From the NCBI RefSeq assembly GCF_051622035.1, contig NC_135365.1:29264001-29328000 (forward strand): 64,000 nt of DNA, given 5' to 3'. This DNA is from Arctopsyche grandis. Its lineage: Eukaryota > Arthropoda > Insecta > Trichoptera > Hydropsychidae. Every line of letters starts with the position of its first letter. Positions within the stretch are counted from its first letter, which is position 1. The notes under the pieces were generated by a model. The model saw only the letters and a list, made by a program, of their open reading frames with translations, did not search any database and had not been told where the DNA came from. The position numbers and the translations under genes are program-made. Positions 37,625 to 49,330 of this stretch are shown piece after piece.

Positions 37625-38610
37625 ACAAACATAGGGAATTCCGAAACCCTATGTGGGGCTGCAATATATTATATATAAGAACGCCACAGCTTCGGTTAAA
37701 CCTTTTTCAGATACAGATAGTTTTTGCATGGGAAAAGGAGCACGGCAAGGTGACACCATCTCTCCTAAACTATTAAATGCGGTGCTTAAGGGCATTTTCA
37801 GGAACCTGGAATGGGAAACAGCAAGAGTAAGCATCAACAGTCACTTCTTGAGTCATCTTTGGTTCGCAGACGATAAAGTTTTAATAGCTCGCGATCCAGC
37901 TGACCTACTTAACATACCAATACAGCTGGACAGGAAAAATAGGATAAAAAATGACTTAAATAAGACCAACTTAATGTTTAATGGTTGTTGCATTGAACCT
38001 TATGGTCATTAGATGCTAAAATAGTAGAATTAGTAAATAATTATTTATATTTAGGTCAAATAATAGACAAGTCCGCTAGTCAAAATGAAGAGATAGAGAG
38101 ACGTCTGAAATTAGAATGGAGTGCATTTGGACGGATGAATGTTGTTTTTAAATCAAATAAATGCCACTTTGTCTGAAGAAAAAGATCTTCGATCAATGCG
38201 TTTTGCCAGTGATGACATATGGATGTGGAACTTGGACACTGAACGTGAAGATGCTACAAAAAGTCCAATGCACTCAAAGAAGTATGGAACGCTGTATGAT
38301 TGGCATTACGAGGAAAGACAGGATGCGGAATATGTGGGTGAGAAGTATGTCAAGGATAGTGGACATAGTGGATAGAGTAAAGATATTGAAATAGCAATGG
38401 GTGGGCCACGTGGCTAGAAGAATGGACGAAAGGTGGACGAAATAAGTGCCAAAATGGTACCCGAGAGAATGCAAAAGGGTAACAGGAAGACCGCAGGGAA
38501 GATGGGTAGACTAAATTAGGAAAATGTGTGCAGTGAGATGGATGAGAATTGCCTAAGACAGAGACGAGTGGAAGCAGTGGACGGTGAGTGGCTGTAGATG
38601 ACGATGAAGA
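37625..38610 (+). pseudogene. RTE-type LINE reverse-transcriptase fragment, copy 1
   Basis: Shifting + strand frames encode [36 protein letters not shown], and later [20 protein letters not shown], then a [17 protein letters not shown] end. These match the clearer copy at 59319-60190. Order: polymerase palm (QGDTISP, then ADDKVLIA in the place of the FADD motif), thumb and C-terminal region. Frameshifts and stops make it inactive. Both copies begin at nearly the same point, near AACCCTATGTGGGGCTG. Confidence 0.8.
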
Positions 38611-39315
38611 TGGTGAAATATTGAATAATATTTATAAATATTTGACGTACAGTTTGATTGGTTGTGGTTGTGGTTGCGTTTATGAAAATAGAAAAAAGAG
38701 TGTAAGAGACAATAGTGTGTGATGGCGATGTTGATGAGTATGAAGCAGGGTCCGCGTGTGTATTTTTAACTGGCGGCCGGGAACCGATCGTGCCCCATTA
38801 TGCTTGCTCTGCACTGCTTCTCAACATTCTCAACAGCGCAGCGATTTCATATTATACTGTTCATTTCAATGTTAAACGTTTGTTTATGAAGCCCGTGACG
38901 TCTTAAGATAGTAAATTATTTTTATTTATTTTATTCATCTATTTACTAACCAATCATTACTAATTTTGACCCACTGAGTTCGAATATGATAATGATTTTT
39001 GTTGGTTAGTGATGGCTTACGAGATATGAGCGTTTAAAAAACGCGCAATTTTTATAGTTTTTTGGCTTTTGTGGTCTTTAACTCAAAATATAGCATTGAT
39101 GTGCTCACAGTGAGTATTAAAATGATTATCCAGATGTTTTTTCTATTGATTTAAAATACTTACATATAATTAATTGTCTAGCGACTTTTAAAAGTCAAAA
39201 AGTCAAATTTTTTATACGTGCTATTTTTCGTTTATTTGACCAGTTTTTTATTTCACCACGTTTATAAGGATTAGTTTTCTATCTCAATATTTTTTTTTTA
39301 TCAAAACGTACTAAT
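38611..39315. other. Intergenic, no recognised feature
   Basis: AT-rich sequence without a supported gene or a repeat I recognise. Confidence 0.4.
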
Positions 39316-40165
39316 TCAACCCTTTGGCTGCTACGAGGTTTTTCAATGTCCAAGCGAAAAATGCTAACATTTGTAATTACTTTATAAAAAAATAAATATA
39401 ATATTTTTTTTTACATACTTACTTCGCCGAACGCGCGTAATTTTTGTAATACTTTATATACATGTTTAAGAAGCAGTTGTGGACTCGCGCTCTCTCTTTC
39501 TGTCTTGCTTTTACATGCGTGCGTGCGAAAGAGATACCTACATATATACACTAAATAAGTTTTGACGATTGTTTTCCGACGCATTATTTTTTTCAATAAT
39601 CTATTTTTACACATCGATTTATTTGTCGTTGTTACAACATGCGATACATTTGAAACAGGTAGCTGTCTTTCTCTCTTTCTTTCTTGGTTTTAATTGTGTA
39701 CGTGTGAGCGAGACACACAAGGATGCGAAGTTTCAAATAATCAAATAATTTTTCAACATGTATCATAAACATTTTGTATGCATTTCAGTTGTATTTGATT
39801 GATTGCACGAATTCGTGACGTCTCGTGACTTATATAATTGAAAGCGGATTTCTATTGTTTTTTGTTACTATTCCATTTATTTTAACTCTGCAAAATGATA
39901 ACGGACAGTGAAAGTGACGAAAGCGAAATAATAGCTCCTCGCCGAGGAACTCGACAAATCAGCAGCTCTACTGATTCTGAAAATGAATTTATCGACAATA
40001 ATCAATTCCCAAGTAATAACTCCTTATATGACTTTGACAACGAACCCGAAATTGACATTGATAATGAACCCGAAATTGACTTTGATGATGAACCCGAAAT
40101 TGAAGAGCTTTTCATTCCGATTTCAAAACAACGATTTATCGTTGTTGTAGCAGTCAAAGGGTCAA
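39316..40165. mobile_element. piggyBac-like non-autonomous element
   Basis: The left end TCAACCCTTTGGCTGCTAC and the right end, read on the opposite strand, TTGACCCTTTGACTGCTAC form a terminal inverted repeat of about 18 matched bases in the style of piggyBac. Both ends carry TCAA instead of the usual TTAA target. The element is 850 bp. Inside, 39895-40206 is a plus-strand frame encoding a very acidic peptide (MITDSESDESEI, repeats of NEPEID) like the disordered N-terminus of piggyBac transposases. No DDD catalytic core is present. Confidence 0.65.
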
Positions 40166-40206
40166 GCGGTAATTGCGTTAGAAAGACTTTCGTTCAGTTC
40201 CCGTGA
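39895..40206 (+). pseudogene. Acidic N-terminal transposase remnant
   Basis: 103 codons, rich in Asp, Glu and Ser, with a triple repeat of [ND]EPEID. The frame runs on through the right terminal repeat, as expected when the rest of the transposase has been deleted. It has no catalytic residues. Assignment to piggyBac rests on the flanking ends, not on the peptide alone. Confidence 0.5.
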
Positions 40207-40342
40207 GCGTACAGCACATAGCGTTGGTGCAAGCGAGATGGCAAGTCCGCGACTTACCCGCTTAAGTGGCGGACTCTCGCTTACCATCTCGCTTGCACCA
40301 ACGCTATCTTGAGTACGCTCACGGGAACTGAACGAGTCTTTT
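40183..40342. repeat. Near-perfect 160-bp palindrome (foldback element)
   Basis: The left arm CGTTCAGTTCCCGTGAGCGT, then TAGCGTTGGTGCAAGCGAGA and TGG, is mirrored on the right arm by CCATCTCGCTTGCACCAACG, CTA and ACGCTCACGGGAACTGAACG. The pairing extends outward to AAAGACT / AGTCTTT. Arms are about 75 bp with a few mismatches and a small centre near 40262. The GC content is far above the surroundings. It begins 18 bp after the piggyBac-like element ends. Confidence 0.9.
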
Positions 40343-40449
40343 TAGTACGTCTAGATAAAAAAAAATATATATTGAGATAGAAAACCAATCCGATTATTTA
40401 TTACCAGTACCAGTAAGTCACAAAGTGTTGCCAAAACAGATTCGTCCAA

Positions 40450-41070
40450 TCTTTGAGGGTAAAATGTACATGTACTGACCTAGACAACGTGACAGGTAGA
40501 GGTAGAGGTAATGTGTCGAAATTAGAGTCCCGAGCCACAGTTTGGGAAGGTGCGAGTGTGCGGCATAAGTATGCTATAATTACTAGGGCACGTTCACGTA
40601 AGACGGCGATTCTGAAACGGAACCCGCATTCTGAGGAGAATCCTCAAGTTCCGCGCGAAGCGCCGAAGATGTTTGTGGTGGTGGTGGTGGAAGCACTTCC
40701 TGCTCCATCATCAGTGGCCCATCCGTCGGCTCCTTCCGTCGGACGCTTCCAAGTGGAGTTGCTTCCACTTTTATCGCCGAACCATATTTTTGGTTATCCG
40801 AACGCGTGCTCGTCTCGTCTCGCTTTTCACCGACACCTGTTTTCCTCTCAACGATGACCCCTTTCCTCCAACTTGGCTCACGCTTTGGCCCCTGCTCGAT
40901 AGTATAATTCAATACTTTCTAGCCCAGTGTTTGGGTATTTGTGTATAAAATATACCCTATGTGCTGTGAATCACTCCAGTGAAAAGTTCATTCGTTTTCG
41001 TATGTGTGTGTGTGTGTGTGTGAAAATACTTCAGCGTCATCAAAACACCCAACGAACGAACGATAAAAGG
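40450..41070 (+). promoter_or_regulatory. GC-rich island with TATA box and splice-donor candidate, possible upstream promoter
   Basis: The base composition rises sharply. GTATAAAATATACC at 40942-40955 is a TATA-like box. About 30 bases on comes ATCACTCCAGTG, a possible start site; a (GT)n tract (41000-41022) and a good donor, AAAG/GTAATT at 41069-41070, follow. This is the arrangement of a promoter with a first non-coding exon. The nearest downstream + strand gene is the calcium channel (17 kb away). Frames through the island are not convincing coding. This is inference only. Confidence 0.3.
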
Positions 41071-41208
41071 TAATTTTGGTGTCCATTTATTTTATTTTAA
41101 TAACATATCCTACCCTTTTAACTGAAACCTTAAATCTTGTAACGGTGAAAATGGTATGCGAAAATCTTGAAATTTTTAGTTGGAAAATACATATGTACAT
41201 ATCTATAT

Positions 41209-41720
41209 AGGTTTTTCATTCCGAATTGATTTCATTTCAAATTAAACCTTTTCCAATTCAAATTGACATTGAAAAGTGGTCAATTTGAAATGAAAAAGGT
41301 TTATTTTGAAATGAAAATGGGTCAATTTGAAATGAAGAGGGGTCAATTTGTAAGGATGTATACTATGTATACTATGCACCTATCGAAAGCATATTCAAAT
41401 ATAGCAATAGAGAGTGTATGGGGCTTTTGAAATTACCTCGTATGTAATGCAAGTAACTGGAATGCATATTCGCGCTTATGTCGTTTGACAAATTGGCATT
41501 GAAAAAGTGGTCATTTTGAAATGAAAAACCTGTATACAATGTACTTACCGAAAGCATTTTCAAATACTATAGCATAAGAGAGTGTATGGGGCTTTTGAAA
41601 TTGCCTCGTATGTAATGCAAGTAACTGGTATGCGTATTCGTGTTTATGTCGTTTGACAAATTGGCATTGAAAAAGTGGTCAATTTTAAATGAAAAAGGGA
41701 CAATTTGGAATGAAAGCCCT
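41209..41720. mobile_element. TIR repeat family 'AGGTTTTTCATTCC', internally duplicated
   Basis: Begins AGGTTTTTCATTCCGAATTG and ends in CAATTTGGAATGAAAGCCCT, an inverted repeat. The left arm holds several tandem versions of GTCAATTTGAAATGAAAAAG. The interior is a tandem duplication of about 185 bp (starting near ATGTATACTATGCACCTATC and again near CTGTATACAATGTACTTACC), sharing GAGAGTGTATGGGGCTTTTG. A relative with the same ends and a different interior is at 55347-55768. No protein was recognised. Confidence 0.7.
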
Positions 41721-44640
41721 GTATATAAATATGTATTTTGATTTCGTCGAGTTAAATTAACACACTCAGAGAAAAAAAAGCTATCAAGTAAAGAGACTAT
41801 CAAAATTAGTATTTCGGATAGGAAATAAACGGCACCAAAAATAAGAAAAATCGAAAAAACTTTAGTAAATGAATCACGCACGGCCATGTGTCTGATCTGA
41901 ATTTATGCAATTTCAACTAAAAGATTTATTTAGATTTAGAGTAGAGAACCATATTTTTAGCATGTGTTTTTTTCAATATTGGCATTTCTATATTTCATTT
42001 AAGCGAATTTTTTTATACAGTTTATAAAATACATACAATTCAAAACTATCATAAAAATTATCAATGACAGTCAATGAGGAATCTTACATAGTATGTGTAA
42101 AATACAAATATAAAAAAATATTAAACGAGTTAAAAAGCACACATAAGCTATTGTAAATTTTGAAAAGCTCTGCTACATAGTTTCTCGTATGAAAAATTAG
42201 TGCCTATTATTCAAAACAAATCAGTTGTTGAAGTATTATTCGATTGGTGCAATTTACATGTATACGTATAAAAATAATTTCTTTAAACTTGTTTATTAAT
42301 AAATTTTCACAACTTGAAATGTAGAAACGGTTAAAAAGTACATTCTTGGATGAAAAATTGTGCATTTTTCGTCAACCAATCGACCAAAACAAACCGTCGA
42401 AAAGCTGACGTGCAAAAGTGCAACGTTCCGTGAACAACATGAAACACGCTCCAAAAATAACGATTTTAAATTGATGGCGATTTGCACATGCACACATTCT
42501 AAATAATGTTTCAAACCGTTGTACAAACACTTCAACGTCGCGTAAACACACCGAGTTAAATTAAAAGATCAACAGCTAATTCGTCTAATTATTTTCGGAA
42601 AGAATCCAAACGTCGGATGTGGTTTAAATCCATCGCTCACTATTTTATAAATAAAATTTCTCAAATAAAATAACTGCATATATATTTTATGATTTTTGAA
42701 AATATTGAGAGTTTGACTTATAGAATATAATCCTACACTTTTAAACGAGCTAATCTCGTAGGGAGGCCCGCCTCGAGGGTATATGGCGCCCCTAGGCAGA
42801 TTTGTTTCAGCGACCCCTCCCCCTTTAATTTTTAAATAACAATATATTAAGACAAAAACAAAAAATTAAATTAAAATTTTTTATTCAAAATATATAAATA
42901 TGCATAAAAATGAATAAAATACGGATAACTATGAATAAATTCGGTAATGAAGACATTAATTTATATTCAACGATGAATTGAAGAATTTTATAGAGTGACA
43001 TTCTTCTTTCGAATATGATTGGTTAAGATATTTAATTTCGTGAAGCAAATCCCACCCTAATATATATACACACATAATATGTTTTAGTGGTATTTTATAT
43101 AAAATACAATTCCAGTTTGTTGTTTTACAAATTTTATCCTCGAGTCGTTGATATTTGACAGTCAACTTCCTGCGTTCCTCGTAAATTATTTTTTTCAATC
43201 TGTATTGTTACTTCGAGTAGAAAAATTAAGTTGAATATAAATTCAAAGAAAGCCAAATTATTATTTATTTATTTTTTAAATTTAATAATCAAAATAAAAA
43301 GAAAAATGAGGGCGCCTCACAGCGCCCCTTGTCTATGTCGCCCATATATATTTTTTTTCTGGTCTGCTTCAGTATGTTTACATTTATTTTATCTGCTAGT
43401 ATGTATGTATACATTTATAAACATACATATGTATATACATATGTATGTAAAAAAAACACTACACTAAAAATAATGCTGAAACTTTGTGTTCCCCTATTTC
43501 TGGCCCAAAACACTTAATGGAATGGGTGTCGACTTTGGGTAAACTCTGGGTATTTAAATTACTTTCGTATATTATGTCATTTACACATCCTCTGCAAAGT
43601 ATGATGCTAAAGCAGGATGTAAGTTGTAAGCGTGTGTGCGACCAGGGTGCACGGTTTTAATACTATTTAATATATTAAATACGGTTTTAAGACTCTCGTC
43701 CAACATTGAGTATGTTGCAAAGAAATCATTCAATCTTTCACTACTTTTTCATACATTTATAAACTATGGTCTATCGGCTATGCCGCCTCTACCAAGTATT
43801 CGTAAAAAATAAATTTTGTAAAAAAATGGATGTAAATCAGCCTCATTTCAATAATATGCCACAGTATTCAAGTATTCACTTTACTGCGCTCCAAGTTCTA
43901 CGATCGTACTATTTCCTGAAACGGGCGAAGTTTATTGATCTTCAAGATCACGTGATTTAAAGCCATTTTATTTAATCAGCATAAATCAAACATTTAAATA
44001 TGCACAGCACGATAAACTTCCGTTGGATCATCTTGTACATAAACGAAATAAGTCGAAAATGCATTTTAAAATTGCGTTTCCACGGTCGTAAAATCGGCAT
44101 TCAACCGAATCCGCATTCCATATCAGTGACTAATTTTACCGGGAGAAGACTTAGAGACCGAAATAAGAAATAATGCACATTTGGAGGATGTGATATAATA
44201 TTTTAGAGTTTTCCTGAAGTGAGATGACGAAAATGTCAGGTGTGGCCAACCGGACCGATATAGATAGCGTCGTGACTCAATTATATTGTGGTTGTTGGAC
44301 GAGGCCAACAACATCTCAGCTAAGCTGAACCAGGGTTATCAGAATGTGCTAATTATACTCTAAAAATATATATCACAATAGCGAAACCATAATAATTCAC
44401 ATTTTAAATAGTTCAAAGTCTGCGCGCGAACCGTGCTTCGAATTTTATTGTATGTATTTCTTTGTTGCTATTCGGACACGATATACTTTTAATGCAAAGT
44501 GTATAATATTTGGTATACATAAACATACACATATGTAAACAGTCTCAAATTGAAATACTTTGTTAAGCTATCAAATGGTATACATGATTACATTATTTGA
44601 AGTAAGCATAAGTTGTTTATTTTATTTTTTTACATATATA
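41721..44640. other. Intergenic AT-rich DNA with transposon debris
   Basis: Contains GGCGCCCCTAGGCAGATTTG near 42784 and a GAGGGCGCCTCACAGCGCCC stretch near 43309, which look like hAT-type element pieces. Otherwise featureless; frames up to 80 codons are not supported by any family motif. Confidence 0.4.
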
Positions 44641-45056
44641 CCAGGAAGGCCTTACAGGTAACCTCAATGCGCCTTCCTGGCCAATAATAAACATTGCAGC
44701 ATTTTTTTTATTATATATACAAGTCGCTGAATTACGAGACACTGAAAAACTCGCAAATTAACGAGACATCTATGAATTTTACATAAATTTTATTGTACAT
44801 TAATCAATCTCAAATAGTGGTGACATAGTAGGTAGGAAGGATATTTAGCCAATTTTACCGTTTCAATAATGAAATCAGAGAAAATTGGCAAACTCTGATA
44901 GGAAACGATTGACCAGGAGTCACAAATATCCAGGTCTGACCAGCAACACTACAGATATATACTCTTTTTCTTTACAATCGGGGTCAGCTCATGGGATCGA
45001 ACCCGGCGCCTCTCGACACTAAGCAGAAGCTTAACGACCGAGCTATGCTGCTGGCT
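44641..45056 (-). mobile_element. tRNA-derived SINE, full length (minus strand)
   Basis: 3' hairpin at the left, CCAGGAAGGC ... GCCTTCCTGG (44641-44680), body with TTTGCCAATTTT read on the minus strand, and a tRNA-like head at the right with B box GGTTCGATCCCATGAGC. Same head subfamily as 37380-37596 and same tail as 15113-15464. Confidence 0.8.
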
Positions 45057-45069
45057 TGACCAACTTATA

Positions 45070-45385
45070 CCAGGAAGACTTGACAGGAAGACCCCAATGC
45101 GTCTTCCTGGACAATTAAAGCAATACAACATTTTATTATAACATAAATCACTGTATTTCCAGAAGCTGAAGAACACGAAATAACAATTAATTAATTAAAT
45201 AATTACAGAGTTAATCCATTGAGACATCTATAGATTTAGATTTTGTACATAAGTTTTGTACGATTTTCCATAATTTATTTTTAAGACCTGTCCATAATTG
45301 AAAAGAATATTCTATCAAATCCAAATCGATCGTCTCCTGTCAAAATTTGCCGACTTCATCTGACTTCATTGTTGAAACAAATTAA
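45070..45385 (-). mobile_element. SINE, head-truncated (minus strand)
   Basis: Lies directly beside the previous SINE. The 3' hairpin is CCAGGAAGAC ... GTCTTCCTGG (45070-45110): compared with other copies both arms have changed at the same paired position (GC to AT) and the stem stays perfect. The body runs to about 45385, with no tRNA-like head. Confidence 0.7.
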
Positions 45386-45491
45386 AAAAAAACTACCTGC
45401 ATACCCTCTCCACTACTCTATTGCATTCAGCACTGTTGGAACGTGTATTGTGAATTGTCATTGCCCTAATCTACATCCGATCCCTATATAA

Positions 45492-45745
45492 GCCAGCAGT
45501 ATGGCTTAATGGTTGCGTGTATGTTTAGCACCAAGTGATCAGTGGGTTCGATCCGCCATTTTAGATTTGGGTGTTTTTGTGATTCCAAATTGATAGTTTC
45601 TTATCAGAGTTTGCCAAATTTATCTGATCATTGTTGAAACGGTTCCTCAAAATTGACAAAAAATCATCTTTCCTGTTGTCACAAATCTTCTGTATTTATT
45701 TTGTGGATAATTTGTAAAAATTATGTACAAAATCTAAATCCATAG
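45492..45745 (+). mobile_element. SINE, tail-truncated (+ strand)
   Basis: Head CCAGCAGTATGGCTTAATGG with B box TGGGTTCGATCC, followed by the shared body (AGAGTTTGCCAAATTTATCT, then GAAACGGTTCC). The 3' hairpin is missing. Confidence 0.7.
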
Positions 45746-46499
45746 ATGTCTCAATGGATTAATTAGACATTAATTAGAAGATTAATAATCCATGGATGTC
45801 TTAATGGAAAATAAAATATACGTTTTCTCGTACGATAGAATTAGAGGAAGTAATTAGAGGAAGTAAGTAAAGTCAAGATTCTTTCACGAATAAATAAATG
45901 TTTTTTATCATTTGTATTTTATTTGAGCTGCAATGTTATAAATGTATCTATTCTAGTATACTTGTATGTGTGTGACGCTATTTTTCGTGTGAATTATTGG
46001 CATGAATAAGTTCAAAAATTTGGAAGCAGAGTGTGTATTTCTTGGGTTACATTGTTTTGTGGTGAATTTTACCCCAGTGTCAAATTACAATTGTTTTGTA
46101 CGTCATTCAACTTGTATTGATTATATTGGTATATGTAAAAATAAACGAACATGTCTCTGTATTTTATGTACGAATAATTATACGATTTTTCATTGATTCA
46201 ATAACACATTCTTTTAGAATATTAAAATTTTAAATAATTTAGTTCCAATTATTTTATTAGAAGTACATAGGTATGTATGTATGTACCTACATATATTAAA
46301 AGCCTGATGTTTTTTCGGTAATGGAAAACTCAATTTTTGTTTTGATTAATCGAATTATTTTACAAAACATTATTCAAATACATATAATCTGCAAATAAAA
46401 TATTTGGTAAAAGGATTTAAAGAAGTAAAAAAAGAGAAAGAAATATGAGTTTTCCACTATAAACCGGTGGTAAAGTTCCAGGGCCCGGACTATTTGAGG

Positions 46500-46912
46500 G
46501 GCCCCGTTTTGAGACGTTCGACTGATGGATATCCGGGTTCGATCCCTTGACATCGATTGAAAATAATTTATTCTGAGTATACATATATTATCTGTAATGC
46601 TGTAGTCACAAATATCTAAATGGTCAGATTTAGTTATTTGTGACTACAAGTCCTACCAGAGTTTGCCAATTTTTCCAACGGTTCCTCCTTTTAAATTGGC
46701 TAAAAACCATCCTACCTATTATGTTACCACTAATTGAAGTACATATGATCTATGTACAATAAAATTTATATACAGGTTTTAAATTCATAGATGTCTCGTT
46801 AATTTCGAGTTTTTCAGTGCCTCCCAATTCGGCGACTTGTGTAATAAAAATGTTGCATTGTTTGTAATTGGCCAGGAAGGCGCATTGGGGTTTACCTGTT
46901 AGGCCTTCTTGG
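46500..46912 (+). mobile_element. SINE with intact 3' hairpin (+ strand)
   Basis: B box GGGTTCGATCCC at about 46530, body with AGAGTTTGCCAATTTTTCC, and a tail hairpin CCAGGAAGGC ... GCCTTCTTGG (46872-46912) followed by TATATATG. Its 5' head is diverged. Confidence 0.7.
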
Positions 46913-47490
46913 TATATATGTATGCAGGGCTTTATTTCGATTTTTCTTCCATTATTTTTTTCGACCCCTTAAACATCTGTGCTCGTCACGAAAAAAATTA
47001 AGTATAACTTTAGTATCAATTTGATGAAAATAAAAAAAAATCATTAAATTTTATATGCCGGAAGTGGGACTTTTTCCCCTTAGAAAGGTCAAAAATGTTG
47101 TCGCCACTTCTCTGTCCACACCCCTGAAAGTATCAAGCTGAAAATTTATATTTATCTTTTTTAAGTACTAACTTAGAGCTGATAAGGTTTTGGTGAGGAT
47201 TTGTAATCCGGAAGTAGTATTTTTTTTAAAAACAATATTTCATTATTTTACTTTGACCTTTTAAATTATTTTAATCTTCTTGATATTTATTATGTATAAT
47301 ACTGATAGTGATTTTAGTTAATTAAAAAAATTTGGACAAAATCCGACAATCGGAAGTAGAACTTTTGTCTTGTGCAAGTTTACATACAATTTGCGCTCAA
47401 TTTGTATCGAAAATGCTGTCATAGCTATAGCTAGTAGTATTTCATAATGCTGCCGGTGTGTGTGAATGTGTTTGTACGGTTCAATATCTA

Positions 47491-47664
47491 ATTTTTTCCC
47501 AAGTAACGCGGTGGAACGGCGTTCCGGCATATTTTTTCTTAGTAGTACAAATACTGAACGAAGCCGGATAAAACAACTAGTAATATATAATTTGAATATA
47601 ATTTTTTCTAATAAAAAACTTGACAAGAAGTGAGTTCCTGCACCCTTATTTTCAAAAAAGCCCT
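47491..47664. mobile_element. MITE, second copy of the AGGGCTTTTTT family
   Basis: Core AACGCGGTGGAACGGCGTTC and CGGCAT, then GACAAGAAGTGAGTTCCTGC and an AAAAAAGCCCT right end, all parallel to 25899-26061. The left end has decayed. Confidence 0.6.
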
Positions 47665-48499
47665 TATGTATATATGTATGTATATATATATCTATAAGAT
47701 TATTTTTTTGGTTTGTCATATGGTATGACAAAATACAATTTATCCAGGGCCCAAGATTCCTCTCGGCGGCCCTGCCTACATATACATGTACGTTTGTGTA
47801 TTTAATAATATACTTTTGAGTACTCCAAATGGTATTCAAATGAAAATCAATGGTATTCAATTCAAAATGGTATTCAACGCCAGAGAAGCATATCTTTCTT
47901 TACATGTCCATTCATTGTTTTCTGCACATTAACAAATTAGTAGTGTTTTTATTTTAAATCCATACCCTAAATACATACATAAGTTCACTGATTTTATGAA
48001 AATTAAAATTGATAGTTAATAAGAGCTTAAAATATATGTATGTATGTACATACAGTGCCCGACAGAATTAAGTGGACACTTCAGAAAAAAAACTTTAAGA
48101 CAGAATATTTTTGTTATGATACATTTTACACAAGAGAAATAAATCAGTAATATTCATGATACTTAGGTTTAAAAAATTATACAAAAATATTTTGAAAAAA
48201 CATTACCGTTTATTAAAAAAAAAAAAATGAGCAAAATACGGAAAAATGAGCAGTAAAGACAAAATTAAGTGGACAGAGAGAAATTGAGATATATATTTTT
48301 TTTAAAACTTGTATGAGATTATTTGGAATTAATTACAGCCTGCAGTCTATTGGGTGTGCTTTCAACTAATTTTTGGTGTGTCAGCATCTAAATTTTTTCA
48401 AATAGTGGAAAATTCATCAAAAAACATTTTTTATTTATTTATTTTATTTTTAAAATTTTTTGGTCCATTATAGACCACTAATTTTCTATGGGGTTAAAT

Positions 48500-49330
48500 G
48501 ATTGGGGAGGCCACTCAATTAATTAAATTGTATCTTCTTCGAAAAATTTCATTGTTTTCTTCGATTTGTATTTTAGGTCGTTGTCCTGTTGAAAGATTAA
48601 AGTACTCCCCAGACCCATTTTTTTCGACTGATTCTTCCAAATTGTCTTTGATTATATCGATGTATATATCGGAGTCCATTATTCCTTCTATTTTGGCTGG
48701 ACTTCGACGCCCTTCCAGGAAAAACAGCCCCATATCATAATTGAGCCACCACCATATTTTACCGTTTTCTCAACACACTTGTTTTTGAGGGCTTCACTGA
48801 ATTTTTTCCATACTTTTCTTTTACTTTTTGTGCCGAACAGCTCAAATTTACGTTCGTCACTCCACACAATTCGTTTCCAAAACGATAAAGGCATTGCAAT
48901 ATATTTTTTGGCGAATTTTAATCTCTTCGCTTGGTTCACCTTGCTGGTTAAAGGTTTGCGCCGCATTCTATATTTTTTTAAGCCAGCTTCTGTTAACCCT
49001 TTGAGGAGTACGGCCGTACGGGTACGTGCAAAGTAAAATGGCCCCGCCAGAGTACGACCGTACTCGTACGGTTTGACACGTTCAATCACTCAAAATACTC
49101 TACCTCTCTCATTGTTCGACATATTTGCATCTCGTTTTTTTTCAAGTGTCTACGCGACACTGTCTTCTCTAAGATATTCAACGACAGGCCTTCTTTAATT
49201 TCCCGACAAGTTTTCGTCGGTGTTTGCTTTACTTTCTTAAAAATCAGACGATCACCCCGTCGATTTGTTCATTTTTTTCTTCCTCTTCCCGGTAAATTCT
49301 CAACAGTGTCATGGTTTTTGAATTTATTCC
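48500..49330 (-). pseudogene. Tc1-like transposase, degenerate
   Basis: Minus-strand frames give VENLPGRGRKK near the N-terminus (the GRPR-like linker between the paired-type DNA-binding helices), then AKRLKFAKKYIAMPLSFWKR, IVWSDERKFELFG (first catalytic Asp of the DDE triad) and YGGGSIMIWGCFSWKG. After a frameshift comes IEGIMDSDIYIDIIKDNL. The usual QQDN second catalytic segment is not readable. A block of about 130 bp near 49003-49130 interrupts the N-terminal half. Inactive. Confidence 0.85.
49003..49130. repeat. TTAA-type insertion inside the Tc1 transposase
   Basis: Starts TTAACCCTTTGAGGAGTACG and contains self-complementary GTACGGCCGTAC and ACCGTACTCGTACGG motifs. The TTAACCCTTTG start is piggyBac-like, but I do not see a matching right end, so it is a truncated or rearranged insertion; the right border is approximate. 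Confidence 0.4.

Noticed and set aside
40453..40912. Overlapping frames of 109-134 codons on both strands in the GC-rich island
   Set aside because: Open frames are expected by chance in GC-rich DNA; no motif, and the two strands are equally open. Treated as a possible promoter region.
46002..46196. Small Cys-rich peptide frame (64 codons)
   Set aside because: Cysteine spacing is irregular, there is no signal peptide, and the sequence is plain AT-rich intergenic DNA.
47318..47860. 180-codon minus-strand frame
   Set aside because: It crosses a MITE and low-complexity DNA and shows no domain, splice context or family resemblance.
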